Below the pieces are notes generated by a model that made no database searches, was not told the DNA's origin, and was given only the letters and a program-made list of their open reading frames with translations. Both the position numbers and the translations under genes were made by a program. This document shows positions 44,510 to 53,263 of a DNA stretch of 64,000 nucleotides, piece after piece (the first letter of the stretch is position 1; each line of letters opens with the position of its first letter). The stretch lies in NCBI RefSeq assembly GCF_014269205.2, contig NZ_JABWRY020000001.1, forward strand, positions 3,100,001 to 3,164,000. Direction: 5' to 3'. This stretch comes from Pseudomonas kermanshahensis (GTDB taxonomy: Bacteria; Pseudomonadota; Gammaproteobacteria; Pseudomonadales; Pseudomonadaceae).

Positions 44510-45715
44510 TCAGTCTTGAGTGACCTGTGCGCTGTAGAGCACTTGATAGGCGGCGCTGAATCCGTTGTCGTCACGGTTCAGCACCAGGCAATGCGCAAGG
44601 CTCCCGGCATGGGGCGCACCCCGAATAAACGGCAGGTTCGCCACTGGCTGCTGCAAACCGGCGATCGGCGGCACGCTTTGGGCCTGCAATGCGCAACGCG
44701 CAAGTATCAGATCCACCAGGCTCGGCGCCGCGCTGAGAATGCCGTTGATCGCCAACCCGCTGGTGATGTGGGAGGCGCGCGCAAGGGCCAGCGTCTGGCA
44801 CAACACGCGGTCTTTGTGCGCATCGCCGGTGCCGCTGCACACCAACACATCGGTTGCGCTGTCGGGCAGGCTCAAGCGACCGAGGGTGGCATGGGCTGTC
44901 ATGTCGGCGAGGCACGCCTGAGGACCCGCTGGCAGGTCTTCGCGCCGGCGCAGCACCAATGCTGCAGCGCCCTCCCCGGCAATGCCGCCGGTGCCCCGAA
45001 GGTCAAACGGCAGCAGAGTGTTCGAGCCGTTGGCGCTGATCACCCCCGCCTGGACCAACCCGGACAGCGCCAGGGCATCCAGCTCGCTGCCCGCACCGAC
45101 AACGATTGCCGCGTCAATTCGGCCATCCTGCAAAGCGGCCGTAGCCTCACGCAAGGCTGCCAGGTTGCCGGCGACACCTTGCATATAGGCGTTGCACTCC
45201 CCCACCAGTTTCAGCGCCAGGCTGGTAACACCCAGCAAGCAGTTGCTCAAGCCTTTGAGCACCAGAAAAGGGTCCTGGGCACGGTCTTGCAGGATCCGTT
45301 TGGCGAACGCCGCCATGTCAGCGACGCCGTCTTGCCGACAGCCGAGCAACAACTCGGCATAGGATTCCAGAGACGGATGGGTGTAGCCGCCCTGACAGCA
45401 ATACAAACCGAAACGGACATCCGGCTGTTCATTGGCCAGGCCTGCTTCTTCCAACGCCTGACGTACCGCGCTGACACCCCAGATCACTGCCGGCGTGCAG
45501 TAACGCTGAAGGTTTTGCGCAAGGTCTTGTCGGCTGCGTTGGTGGTCCTGATCCTGAATTTGGCCGAACGCCACCACCCGTTCGCTGCTGAACCTTCGGG
45601 CGTTCAGCGCCGTAATTGCACTGCGCCCTTCGTTCGCGGCCGCCCAGAAAGACTCGACACCCCAGCCGCTGGGCAACACGCAACCCGCACCGGCAATCGC
45701 GACCGCCTGTTTCAT
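44510..45715 (-). CDS. Ketosynthase-like protein lacking catalytic residues (copy 2)
   Basis: A 401-residue thiolase-fold protein of the FabF/CLF type. At the position of the nucleophilic cysteine I align V181 (in YMQGVAGNLAAL); the first catalytic histidine segment reads CSGTGDAHKD instead of HGTST; and the NK-x-x-x-GH segment is absent. It starts with an ATG overlapping the stop of the active ketosynthase gene before it, like chain-length-factor genes in type II polyketide systems. It is probably a non-catalytic partner subunit. Confidence 0.78.
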   Translation of the reverse strand: MKQAVAIAGAGCVLPSGWGVESFWAAANEGRSAITALNARRFSSERVVAFGQIQDQDHQRSRQDLAQNLQRYCTPAVIWGVSAVRQALEEAGLANEQPDVRFGLYCCQGGYTHPSLESYAELLLGCRQDGVADMAAFAKRILQDRAQDPFLVLKGLSNCLLGVTSLALKLVGECNAYMQGVAGNLAALREATAALQDGRIDAAIVVGAGSELDALALSGLVQAGVISANGSNTLLPFDLRGTGGIAGEGAAALVLRRREDLPAGPQACLADMTAHATLGRLSLPDSATDVLVCSGTGDAHKDRVLCQTLALARASHITSGLAINGILSAAPSLVDLILARCALQAQSVPPIAGLQQPVANLPFIRGAPHAGSLAHCLVLNRDDNGFSAAYQVLYSAQVTQD

Positions 45716-47010
45716 CGCGGCGCCTCCCGGTACTTGCCCAGCGCCAGTGAAGTGTTGAGGCCGCCGAAACCGAAGGAGTTGCTCAAGGCAACGTCGACCT
45801 TGCGCTTGACCGCTTGATGGGCGCAGTAGTCGAGGTCGCACTGTTCGTCGGCATCATGCAGGTTCAGGGTCGGCGTGACCCGATCATCCCGGCAGGCCAG
45901 GGCCGTGAGCATGAACTCCGGTGCTCCGGCGGCCGCAATCAAGTGGCCGAACTGGGACTTGTTGGCCGTCACCAGCAACCGCCGATAATGTTCGCGCTCG
46001 GCGAACAGGGTTTTGATCGCCAGGGTTTCGGCGGCATCGTTGAGGGGTGTCGACGTACCGTGGGCATTGATCAGATCGATCTGTTGCGGCTCCAGCCCGG
46101 CATCTGTCAGGGCCGCCTGCATCGCCAGCACCGCTCCCCGGCCCTGCGGGTCGGGTGCGGTGATTTTGTAGGCATCCAAGCTGCTGCCGAAACCCAGCAC
46201 TTCGGCGTACGGCGTTGCCCCTCGGGCCAGCGCCCGTTCGAGGGTTTCGAGCACGACAAAACCACCGCCTTCACCCGCAATCAAGCCACTGCGATGGCGG
46301 TCGAACGGCCGACACAGTTCGGTGCCCCAACGCTGTTCGCTGCTGGCGGCGCCGAGCAGATACAGCGCGGTCATGGTGTCCAGGCTCAGCACCGAATCGG
46401 CGCCCCCGGCAATGGCCAGCTCGACCTCGCCGCGACGGATCATCTGGAATGCATTGCCGATGGCCTGGGAAGCGCCCGCGCAGGCGCTGCTGATATTGAT
46501 CACCGGGCCTTCACTGCCGATGCCATCGGCAATCACCCGCGCAAGGCGGTCGTTGCTCTGACACAGTGAACTGTCAGGATCGACCTGCGCCTGTCGCGCC
46601 ATCAATTGAGCCCAGGACGGCGCCTGCGCCGGGTCATCCGCCAGGCTGAGCAGCATGTCCTGCAAACGATGAGCAGGTGCGCCGGACGCTGACAATACCG
46701 CCGCGCCACGCAGCTGTTCGGGGCTCAGGCCACTGTCAGCAATGGCTTGGGTGGCCGCGACCCAACCAAAGCGGGTGCGTTTTTCCAGCGACAACCCCCA
46801 GGCCGGATGGTCTTTCAAGTGTGCCGGCATCAAGCCCATATCCACGGGCGCTGCGTAACGCACAGGGAACGCACCTGCCTCTACGCCTTCCGGTTGCCAT
46901 GGCCGAATGCAATGTTCGCCGGCCAACATTCTTTGCCACATGGACTGCCACTCGAAACCGAAGCCGGTGACGGCGCCCATGCCCGTGATCACGATCCGTG
47001 TGGGGCTCAT
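45712..47010 (-). CDS. Active beta-ketoacyl synthase (FabF-like, copy 2)
   Basis: A 432-residue ketosynthase with an intact triad: C177 (SSACAGAS), H317 (NAHGTSTPLND) and H356 (NKSQFGHLI). The C-terminal NSFGFGGLN glycine motif is present. It starts at the ATG at 47008-47010, overlapping the upstream ketosynthase-like gene, and its own stop overlaps the next ketosynthase-like gene. It condenses an acyl chain with malonyl-ACP in the operon's chain assembly. Confidence 0.9.
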   Translation of the reverse strand: MSPTRIVITGMGAVTGFGFEWQSMWQRMLAGEHCIRPWQPEGVEAGAFPVRYAAPVDMGLMPAHLKDHPAWGLSLEKRTRFGWVAATQAIADSGLSPEQLRGAAVLSASGAPAHRLQDMLLSLADDPAQAPSWAQLMARQAQVDPDSSLCQSNDRLARVIADGIGSEGPVINISSACAGASQAIGNAFQMIRRGEVELAIAGGADSVLSLDTMTALYLLGAASSEQRWGTELCRPFDRHRSGLIAGEGGGFVVLETLERALARGATPYAEVLGFGSSLDAYKITAPDPQGRGAVLAMQAALTDAGLEPQQIDLINAHGTSTPLNDAAETLAIKTLFAEREHYRRLLVTANKSQFGHLIAAAGAPEFMLTALACRDDRVTPTLNLHDADEQCDLDYCAHQAVKRKVDVALSNSFGFGGLNTSLALGKYREAPR

Positions 47011-48089
47011 GGGTAACGCTCCATTGTCTCTGTGTCCGACGACGTTCTGGCCAGCAGCACCGCGCCCCAATGCCCGCCTCGGCTATGTTCGAGCAACAGC
47101 GTGTAACGGCTGCAGTCCAGTGCCCAGGTCACAGCGATTTCGCTGAGCAAGGCGCTGGCGCCCAAGTCACCTAGCAACGCCTTGGAGTGTTCGAGGGTGT
47201 GCCCCGATAGGGCAAACAACGCCGCAATCTGCGGATCCTGTACATCGGCGACGACTTGCCCGACATCGCTGAGACACAGTTTTTCGTTCCTCAAAGCACG
47301 CTCAATGACGTCGCGACCAACCGCCAGTCCACGCTCGGGTTGCGCGCTATAACCACGGGCAAACCCGGCAATACGCAACACAGATTGAGCACCGCTGCCC
47401 GAGTGGGTCGTCAGCAACAGTGCCGCAGCACCTTCGCCGAAAACCCACGGGCTGGGGTTCACAGGTGGGTGAGTAGCTTCACGCAGGTACAACGCCGGGG
47501 TGATGTTCGGACTGCTACTGACGACGACGGCAGCATCGGCGCGGCCTTCGCTCAGATGGGCGGCGGCCTCCATCAAGGCATCCAGCCCCGCATTGCCCTG
47601 GGAGCAAAACCCGCCCATGGGCCCCTTGCAACCCAAGGCCTCAGCCACGTGGGCCATGACGCTGCTGTTGAGCATCATCAGCGCATGCAGGGGCGGTGTG
47701 TGGGCAAAGAATTGCGCCAACAGATCTGCCGGTTGTGCGCCAATGGCCTGCACTGCATCCCAGCACGAGCTGGGCCCATCCACTTCCGGAATGGCAGCGG
47801 TCAATGCAATCCGCTCGTCGGGCAAGTCCAGCCCACGCAAGGCTTCGGCGAGACGGCCGGCGCAATACAGCAGGCGCGCGCCCTGAGGCTCGAGGCTGCG
47901 GGACAATTTGCGGTCGTACACACCCGCCGGCAAGGCGGGCGCTGCGACACAATGGGCCAGGCGTGCCGGGTCGAAATCCAGCGGTTGCGCGGCCTGAGGT
48001 TGACTGTCACGAGACGCACATTCAGTACCGGCGGCGTTGAGTACCGACGCAGCGGTGATATAAACAGCGGTTGAATTGGATTCGGTCAT
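47007..48089 (-). CDS. Ketosynthase-like protein lacking catalytic residues (copy 1)
   Basis: A 360-residue shortened thiolase-fold protein. The active-site strand reads FCSQGNAGLDALMEAA; alignment with ACSSGLHAIGEAA places G165 at the cysteine position (C162 is three residues too early). The HGTST histidine is replaced by a VVADVQD segment. It lies one base after the active ketosynthase copy 1 and overlaps the start of copy 2. Likely a structural or specificity partner for one of the active enzymes. Confidence 0.75.
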   Translation of the reverse strand: MTESNSTAVYITAASVLNAAGTECASRDSQPQAAQPLDFDPARLAHCVAAPALPAGVYDRKLSRSLEPQGARLLYCAGRLAEALRGLDLPDERIALTAAIPEVDGPSSCWDAVQAIGAQPADLLAQFFAHTPPLHALMMLNSSVMAHVAEALGCKGPMGGFCSQGNAGLDALMEAAAHLSEGRADAAVVVSSSPNITPALYLREATHPPVNPSPWVFGEGAAALLLTTHSGSGAQSVLRIAGFARGYSAQPERGLAVGRDVIERALRNEKLCLSDVGQVVADVQDPQIAALFALSGHTLEHSKALLGDLGASALLSEIAVTWALDCSRYTLLLEHSRGGHWGAVLLARTSSDTETMERYP

Positions 48090-48090
48090 G

Positions 48091-49365
48091 TCATGCCCTG
48101 CCCAGCACCAACGAACTGTTCACGCCACCAAACCCGAAGGAGTTGGAAAGCACGACATTGATCGGTTGCTGCAACGGTTCGCAAAGGAATTTCAACTCCG
48201 GAAATTCGGTTTTTTCCGGCTGAAAATTGAGGGTCGGCAAGGCCACGCCCAACTGGATGCTCATCAACGACAGCACCGCCTCAATGGCACCACTGCTGGC
48301 CAACGAATGCCCTACGGCAGATTTGTTAGCGGTGAACGTCATCTGCTCCAGGGTTTCGCCGAAGACCTGCGCCAGGCCCAGGGCCTCACAACGGTCATTG
48401 GCCTGTGTCGACGTACCGTGAACATTCACATGGTCCACCGCCGCGCTGGTCAGTTCGGCATCGGCCAGGGCCGCCGTCATGCAGGCGGCATACTTGCTGC
48501 CGTCGCGGCTGCTGGAGGTGATTTTCTCTGCCTCGCACTGATTCGCGTAACCCAGCACCCGGCCCAGCGAACAGGCCTGACGACGCTCGGCATGCTCGCG
48601 GGATTCCAGCACCAACAGCGCCGCCCCTTCACTCAGCACAAAACCGCAGCGCTCCGGCATGAACGGCCGGCTCTGTTCTTGTGGGGAAAAGTCCGTTCGC
48701 TGGCAGAGTGCACCCAGCCCATCAAAGCTGTAGTAGGACAACTCATGGGCCATCAACTCCACTGCGCCACACAACGCCAGGTCGATCTCGCCACGGGCGA
48801 TCGCTCGATAGGCGCTACCGATGGCCATGGTGCCGGCGGCACAGGCATCGGAATGTGTGGAGATATGGTCACGTATACCCAGCCATTCGGCGAGATGGCG
48901 GGTTTGCTGATCAACCCGCCGGGCAAACGCCCCACCGCTGAGGGTGTGGTTATCCAAGTACTGGTCGAGATCGACCCGCCCCTGATCGTCCATGTAACGG
49001 CTGGCGTCCCGCAAATCACCGCTCACGCAGTGTTTGTTGGCCCCGACGAAAATACCGCTGGCGACTCGGGCAAATGCGCCGTCGGCCAACTCGGCATGGG
49101 CCAGCGCCTGACGGGCCACGTAATGCGCCAGCCATTCCTGGCGGGAGGTGGTCTGCAGGTCGCCCGGAAAGGCCGCCGCGATGACCTGCCATTGTTGCTC
49201 ATCGATAAATCCGGCCGCCGGGTTTGCAAACCCCAGTTCGACAAACGCCGGGTGCTGGCGAATGCAGGAACGGTTTTCGCTGATCGTCGTGAACAGCGAG
49301 GCAGCATCCAGTGCCGTGGGAGCCACCAGGCCATAGCCGGTGACCAGAACCTCTCGGACCTGCAT
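48091..49365 (-). CDS. Active beta-ketoacyl synthase (FabF-like, copy 1)
   Basis: A 424-residue ketosynthase with an intact triad: C175 (SDACAAGTM), H316 (NVHGTSTQAND) and H353 (NKSAVGHSLASSG), and the C-terminal NSFGFGGVN motif. The start is the ATG at 49363-49365 (MQVREV); the in-frame TTG one codon upstream is not needed. It follows the carrier-protein gene by 11 bases. The sequence resembles aryl-polyene and fatty-acid ketosynthases in general form, but I cannot assign a known subclass. Confidence 0.9.
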   Translation of the reverse strand: MQVREVLVTGYGLVAPTALDAASLFTTISENRSCIRQHPAFVELGFANPAAGFIDEQQWQVIAAAFPGDLQTTSRQEWLAHYVARQALAHAELADGAFARVASGIFVGANKHCVSGDLRDASRYMDDQGRVDLDQYLDNHTLSGGAFARRVDQQTRHLAEWLGIRDHISTHSDACAAGTMAIGSAYRAIARGEIDLALCGAVELMAHELSYYSFDGLGALCQRTDFSPQEQSRPFMPERCGFVLSEGAALLVLESREHAERRQACSLGRVLGYANQCEAEKITSSSRDGSKYAACMTAALADAELTSAAVDHVNVHGTSTQANDRCEALGLAQVFGETLEQMTFTANKSAVGHSLASSGAIEAVLSLMSIQLGVALPTLNFQPEKTEFPELKFLCEPLQQPINVVLSNSFGFGGVNSSLVLGRA

Positions 49366-49376
49366 CAAGGCAACCC

Positions 49377-49946
49377 CTACGCCGAAGCCTTCAACTGGGT
49401 GGCCGCGTACTGCTCAACCAACTGACGCGAGATCGAGTCACCGTCCAGAGGGGTCAGGCGAGCACTGCAACCGCCACACACCACGTGTTTGCGTTCATTG
49501 AGTTGGGCATGAACCGCGCCACACTCAGGGCAGGTCTCGGGGAGGTAGTTGAAAACGTTATGGCATTGCTGCGCCCAGTTACGCACGGTGGTGGCCGAAA
49601 AGACATCGCCCGGCTGCATGCCCGCGTGCAACTGGCCCGGCGCATAAGCGCTGAGGCTCTGCTCCAGCAAGGCCACGCCGTCCTGCGTGATTCGGCCTTT
49701 ATCGACAAACCGGGTGGCGTCGCCGAACACCGCTACCGCGTGATCCAGCACGCTGGTTTTCGGCAAGGTGCAACCGTACTGACGGCCCAGCTGGAAGCTC
49801 AGGTCGACGATGTCCAGCGAGTCGGCGCTGAGGTCGTCAACGAGACTGCTGTGCTCTGCCACGTCGCCCTTATCCAACACCAGCAACTGCGCAAGAATCT
49901 CCTGTGTAGTGCTGATAACGCTGTCCAATTCCAATGGATTGTTCAT
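49377..49946 (-). CDS. Acyl carrier protein with C-terminal zinc ribbon
   Basis: A 189-residue protein, twice the size of a normal ACP. Residues 1-80 are a carrier domain with the phosphopantetheine serine S43 in LSADSLDIVDL. A helical linker follows (85-130), then a zinc ribbon with C139-x2-C142 and C157-x2-C160. It is the first gene of the eleven-gene operon, 90 bases from the MerR-type promoter, and presumably carries the growing chain. The role of the ribbon, perhaps docking of the ketosynthases or of the reductase-transaminase, is unknown. Confidence 0.85.
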   Translation of the reverse strand: MNNPLELDSVISTTQEILAQLLVLDKGDVAEHSSLVDDLSADSLDIVDLSFQLGRQYGCTLPKTSVLDHAVAVFGDATRFVDKGRITQDGVALLEQSLSAYAPGQLHAGMQPGDVFSATTVRNWAQQCHNVFNYLPETCPECGAVHAQLNERKHVVCGGCSARLTPLDGDSISRQLVEQYAATQLKASA

Positions 49947-50362
49947 TGATTGCTTCCCTACAAAAGCCGCATTGAATGAATAAAGTCATCGGGCCAAAAA
50001 AGCTGTTTTCAGGCCAGATCTATCGAGGGCCGGGAGTCTAAAGTCTCCCCCTAAGGGGAGAGTCAACGTGCCATCATTGCTTTTTGTGAGAAATCCCGAC
50101 GCGCCCTGAAACCTTTGATTCATGCAGCTCAATGGTGCTTGGAGAGGGATCGTAAACAGCAAGATCGAGCGGTTCGAGCACACCTCGCTGACCATCGACG
50201 AAGACCGCTACCTACGCCTGGTGACCTATGCCAAATTACTGGACCAAACGCCGTAGATTGTTGAAGTGCCGGCCTATAGCAGGGCCTTCCGTCGCTCTGC
50301 GGGCACCCTCTGGCGATCAGCAGGCCGAATAGAGGGTGAACAACCAAAAAAGGCGCTCCGCC
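49947..50362. other. Gene-free region at the right edge of the operon
   Basis: The 416 bases upstream of the carrier-protein gene hold the MerR-type promoter at 50036-50066. On the plus strand, 50122-50256 forms a 44-codon frame (MQLNGAWRG to LLDQTP) with host-like codon use but no recognised family and no clear ribosome binding site. It may be the tail of a gene cut off when the cluster was inserted. Confidence 0.5.
50036..50066 (-). promoter_or_regulatory. MerR-type promoter/operator of the eleven-gene operon
   Basis: On the minus strand: -35 TTGACT (50066-50061), a 19-base spacer CTCCCCTTAGGGGGAGACT containing perfect CTCCCC/GGGGAG arms, and a -10 region beginning TTA (50041 downward). 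The 19-base spacer with a central dyad is the hallmark of MerR-activated promoters. The element matches the oxidoreductase promoter in the -35, in 16 of 19 spacer bases and in the following TTA. Confidence 0.75.
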
Positions 50363-50713
50363 ATGAAGCCAGCAAAACCACATACATTACTGCTCGCGTT
50401 GTGCCTGAGCCTGGGCGCCCCCCTTGCCTTGGCTGCCACAGACCTGAACGATCAGCGCGCCCCGGGCACACAATCCCACGAAAATGGGCACATGAACGGC
50501 CAAGGGGATGCGACGGGCTCAGGAACACCAGGCGATAGCATGGGTACCGGTGATGGCGGTACTGATGACAATGGGACGGACAACACCGGAGGTGACGGTA
50601 CCAACAGTGGCTCGGAAACCGGCGGTAATGGCTCTGGTGATAGCGGCACAGGCTCGGGCACTGGAAGCAGCGACTCGGCCGGTAGTGGGTCAGGCTCAGG
50701 TTCCGGCCGTTAA
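50363..50713 (+). CDS. Secreted Gly/Ser/Thr/Asp-rich low-complexity protein
   Basis: A 116-residue protein. The signal peptide spans about residues 1-25 (LLLALCLSLGAPLALA), and the mature part is almost entirely Gly, Ser, Thr, Asp and Asn, ending in a run of Gly-Ser pairs. No domain is recognisable; such proteins are usually disordered and periplasmic or surface-exposed. The ATG at 50363 (MKPAKPH) begins the signal peptide; an upstream in-frame GTG is less likely. It is not obviously linked to its neighbours. Confidence 0.75.
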   Translation: MKPAKPHTLLLALCLSLGAPLALAATDLNDQRAPGTQSHENGHMNGQGDATGSGTPGDSMGTGDGGTDDNGTDNTGGDGTNSGSETGGNGSGDSGTGSGTGSSDSAGSGSGSGSGR

Positions 50714-50802
50714 CTGAAATAGCCGATGGCGATGGGTGACTCGTTCATCGCCTATCTGGCGACCCTGAGAGCGTTTCAGCGCAAGCCCCGTTACACGCGC
50801 AC

Positions 50803-51336
50803 TTAACGCCAATGCGTCATCAATGCACCGCGGATGCCACTGACCGGGTCTTGCTCAGGGCGCGGCACCATGGCGATGCACGCCAGCGCGCGCGGGTGGG
50901 CGGCGCTGTCGGGCTGCTGGATGTCGTAGTCTTCCTGCCCGTGTGGATAGGCGCCGACCACCAGAAAGTCATCGCTGCATTCAATGCACCGATGGCCCGT
51001 GCCTGCCGGCAGCACCAGCACATCGCCGCACTCTACGCTGACGCTTTGCCCAGAGGCTCCGCCAAGCGTCAATCGGGCCTGCCCGCAAGCAATGCCCAGC
51101 GCCTCATGAGCGTTAGGGTGAAAGTGGTGATAATCGAAGATCCCGTCGCGCCACAGCGGGGTCCATTGGTGAGCCGCAAACAGTGCTTCGAAGGCACGGG
51201 CATTATCCACCGACGGATCAAGCGTCAGCCGATAGAACAGCACGGGGAAACGGCTGTTCGGCGTAGCGCCGTCGTCCTCGAAATACAACGCCTGTACGGC
51301 GGCATCTGCTGTGTTCATGAGCGTCACGATGCGCAT
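50803..51336 (-). CDS. Cupin-fold protein (YjlB-like)
   Basis: A 177-residue single-domain cupin. The first cupin motif shows DYHHFHPNAHEALGI and the second GDVLVLPAGTGHRC, giving potential metal-ligand histidines. YjlB-like cupins are of unknown function. It is divergent from the thiamine-diphosphate enzyme at 51476, with 139 bases between the starts. The ATG at 51334-51336 is used; another ATG lies six codons in. Confidence 0.8.
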   Translation of the reverse strand: MRIVTLMNTADAAVQALYFEDDGATPNSRFPVLFYRLTLDPSVDNARAFEALFAAHQWTPLWRDGIFDYHHFHPNAHEALGIACGQARLTLGGASGQSVSVECGDVLVLPAGTGHRCIECSDDFLVVGAYPHGQEDYDIQQPDSAAHPRALACIAMVPRPEQDPVSGIRGALMTHWR

Positions 51337-51475
51337 CCTGATCGGTTGATGGGTTCAGGTTCGAACCCACCCGCTGTTGCCAAGTTCCAGCCGGCAGACG
51401 GGTGCGCATACCGTTGAAACTTTCCCGACACCTGCCAAGTCCAGACCCCTATCGATCACTAAACGGGAGCAGGTA

Positions 51476-53263
51476 ATGACCGGCACGGTAGGCGACTTTC
51501 TGGTGGAGCGTTTGTATCAATGGGGCGTGCGGCGCATCTTCGGGTACCCCGGCGACGGCATCAATGGCGTGTTCGGCGCGCTGAGCCGGGCCAACGGCAA
51601 GATTGAATTCATCCAGGCCCGCCATGAGGAAATGGCCGCCTTCATGGCCAGCGCCCATGCCAAGTTCACCGGCGAGCTCGGTGTTTGCATCGCGACCTCC
51701 GGCCCGGGCGCCTCGCACTTACTGACCGGGCTGTACGATGCACGCATGGACCATCAGCCAGTGCTGGCCATCGTTGGTCAACAGGCCCGTGCAGCACTGG
51801 GCGGGCACTACCAGCAGGAGTTGGACCTGCTGTCCATGTTCAAGGATGTCGCCGGTGCCTTCGTCCAGCAGGCCTCTACGCCAGAGCAGGTGCGCCACCT
51901 GCTCGACCGTGCAGTGCGTACGGCCGTCGGCGAACGCCGGGTCACCGCTGTTATTCTGCCCAACGACTTGCAGGACCTGCCCTACAACGAGCCCCCGCGG
52001 GCTCACGGTACGGTGCATTCAGGCATCGGCTACAGCAAGCCGAGGGTATTGCCGTTCGACGAAGACCTGCAGCGCGCCGCCGCTGTACTCAACGCCGGGC
52101 GCAAAGTGGCGATACTGGTGGGTGCCGGCGCCCTGCAGGCGACTGAGCAAGTAATGGCGGTCGCCGAACAACTCGGCGCTGGCGTGGCCAAAGCGCTGCT
52201 GGGCAAGGCTGTGCTACCGGATGATCTGCCGTGGGTCACCGGGTCGATCGGCTTGCTCGGCACCGAACCCAGTTATCAGCTGATGAGCGAATGCGACACC
52301 CTGCTAATGATCGGCTCCGGCTTCCCCTATTCCGAGTTTCTGCCCAAGGAAGGCCAGGCACGAGGCGTGCAGATCGACCTGCAACCCGACATGCTCAGCC
52401 TGCGCTACCCGATGGAGGTCAACCTGGTCGGCGATGCCAGCGAAACACTGCGCGCACTGTTGCCGTTACTTGAATACAAGACCGAACGGCGCTGGCGCGA
52501 CAAGGTGCAGACCTGGCGTGCGCAGTGGGACAAGACCGTGGCCAAGCGCGCCCTGGTCAAGGCTGACCCGATCAACCCGCAACGTGTAGTGCATGAGCTG
52601 TCCCCTCGCCTGCCCGACCACGCCATCATCACCAGCGATTCCGGCTCCTGTGCTAACTGGTTTGCCCGCGACTTGCAGATTCGCCAGGGTATGCAGTGCT
52701 CGCTGTCCGGCGGCCTGGCTTGCATGGGCGCAGCCGTGCCTTATGCGATTGCTGCCAAGTTCGCCCACCCGCAACGGGCTGTGGTTGCCCTGGTGGGCGA
52801 TGGGGCGATGCAGATGAACAACCTCGCCGAACTGATCACCGTGGCCAAGTACTGGCAACAGTGGGACAACCCACAATGGATTTGTGCTGTGTTCAACAAT
52901 GAGGACCTCAATCAGGTGACGTGGGAGCAACGGGTCATGGAGGGGGATCCCAAGTTCGAAGCGTCGCAGTCGATCCCTGACGTGCCCTACCATTTGTTCG
53001 CTATTTCCATTGGCCTGCAAGGTATCTACGTAGACCGCGAAGAGGACGTTGCCGCTGCGTGGGAGCGCGCGCTGGCTGCGGATCGGCCGGTACTGATCGA
53101 GTTCAAGACCGACCCGAACGTGCCGCCCCTGCCACCGCACATCAAGCTGGAGCAAGCGAAGAAGTTTGCCAGTACCTTGCTCAAGGGCGACCCCGACCAG
53201 GCGGGCATCATCGTCCAGACAGCCAAGCAGGTGCTCGGCTCGGTGCTACCAGGCAAAAAGTGA
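51476..53263 (+). CDS. Thiamine-diphosphate-dependent enzyme (pyruvate oxidase/PoxB-like)
   Basis: A 595-residue TPP enzyme with the three domains of the acetolactate synthase/pyruvate oxidase group. The catalytic glutamate is in ARHEEMAAFMASAHAK, the central FAD/DHAP-like domain follows, and the TPP motif is GDGAMQMN through VFNNEDLNQ. Pyruvate oxidase-like activity (decarboxylation to acetate) is plausible; glyoxylate or other keto acids are alternatives. The ATG at 51476 follows GGGAG. A Mo-dependent aldehyde oxidoreductase operon follows directly, so the two may oxidise a keto acid and its aldehyde product. Confidence 0.85.
   Translation: MTGTVGDFLVERLYQWGVRRIFGYPGDGINGVFGALSRANGKIEFIQARHEEMAAFMASAHAKFTGELGVCIATSGPGASHLLTGLYDARMDHQPVLAIVGQQARAALGGHYQQELDLLSMFKDVAGAFVQQASTPEQVRHLLDRAVRTAVGERRVTAVILPNDLQDLPYNEPPRAHGTVHSGIGYSKPRVLPFDEDLQRAAAVLNAGRKVAILVGAGALQATEQVMAVAEQLGAGVAKALLGKAVLPDDLPWVTGSIGLLGTEPSYQLMSECDTLLMIGSGFPYSEFLPKEGQARGVQIDLQPDMLSLRYPMEVNLVGDASETLRALLPLLEYKTERRWRDKVQTWRAQWDKTVAKRALVKADPINPQRVVHELSPRLPDHAIITSDSGSCANWFARDLQIRQGMQCSLSGGLACMGAAVPYAIAAKFAHPQRAVVALVGDGAMQMNNLAELITVAKYWQQWDNPQWICAVFNNEDLNQVTWEQRVMEGDPKFEASQSIPDVPYHLFAISIGLQGIYVDREEDVAAAWERALAADRPVLIEFKTDPNVPPLPPHIKLEQAKKFASTLLKGDPDQAGIIVQTAKQVLGSVLPGKK

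Noticed and set aside
35271..49946. Aryl-polyene (APE) gene cluster
   Set aside because: Ketosynthases and an MMPL/LolA-like exporter are shared with APE clusters, but there is no dehydratase pair, AMP-ligase, acyltransferase or second ACP, and the aminotransferase-reductase fusion is not an APE gene.
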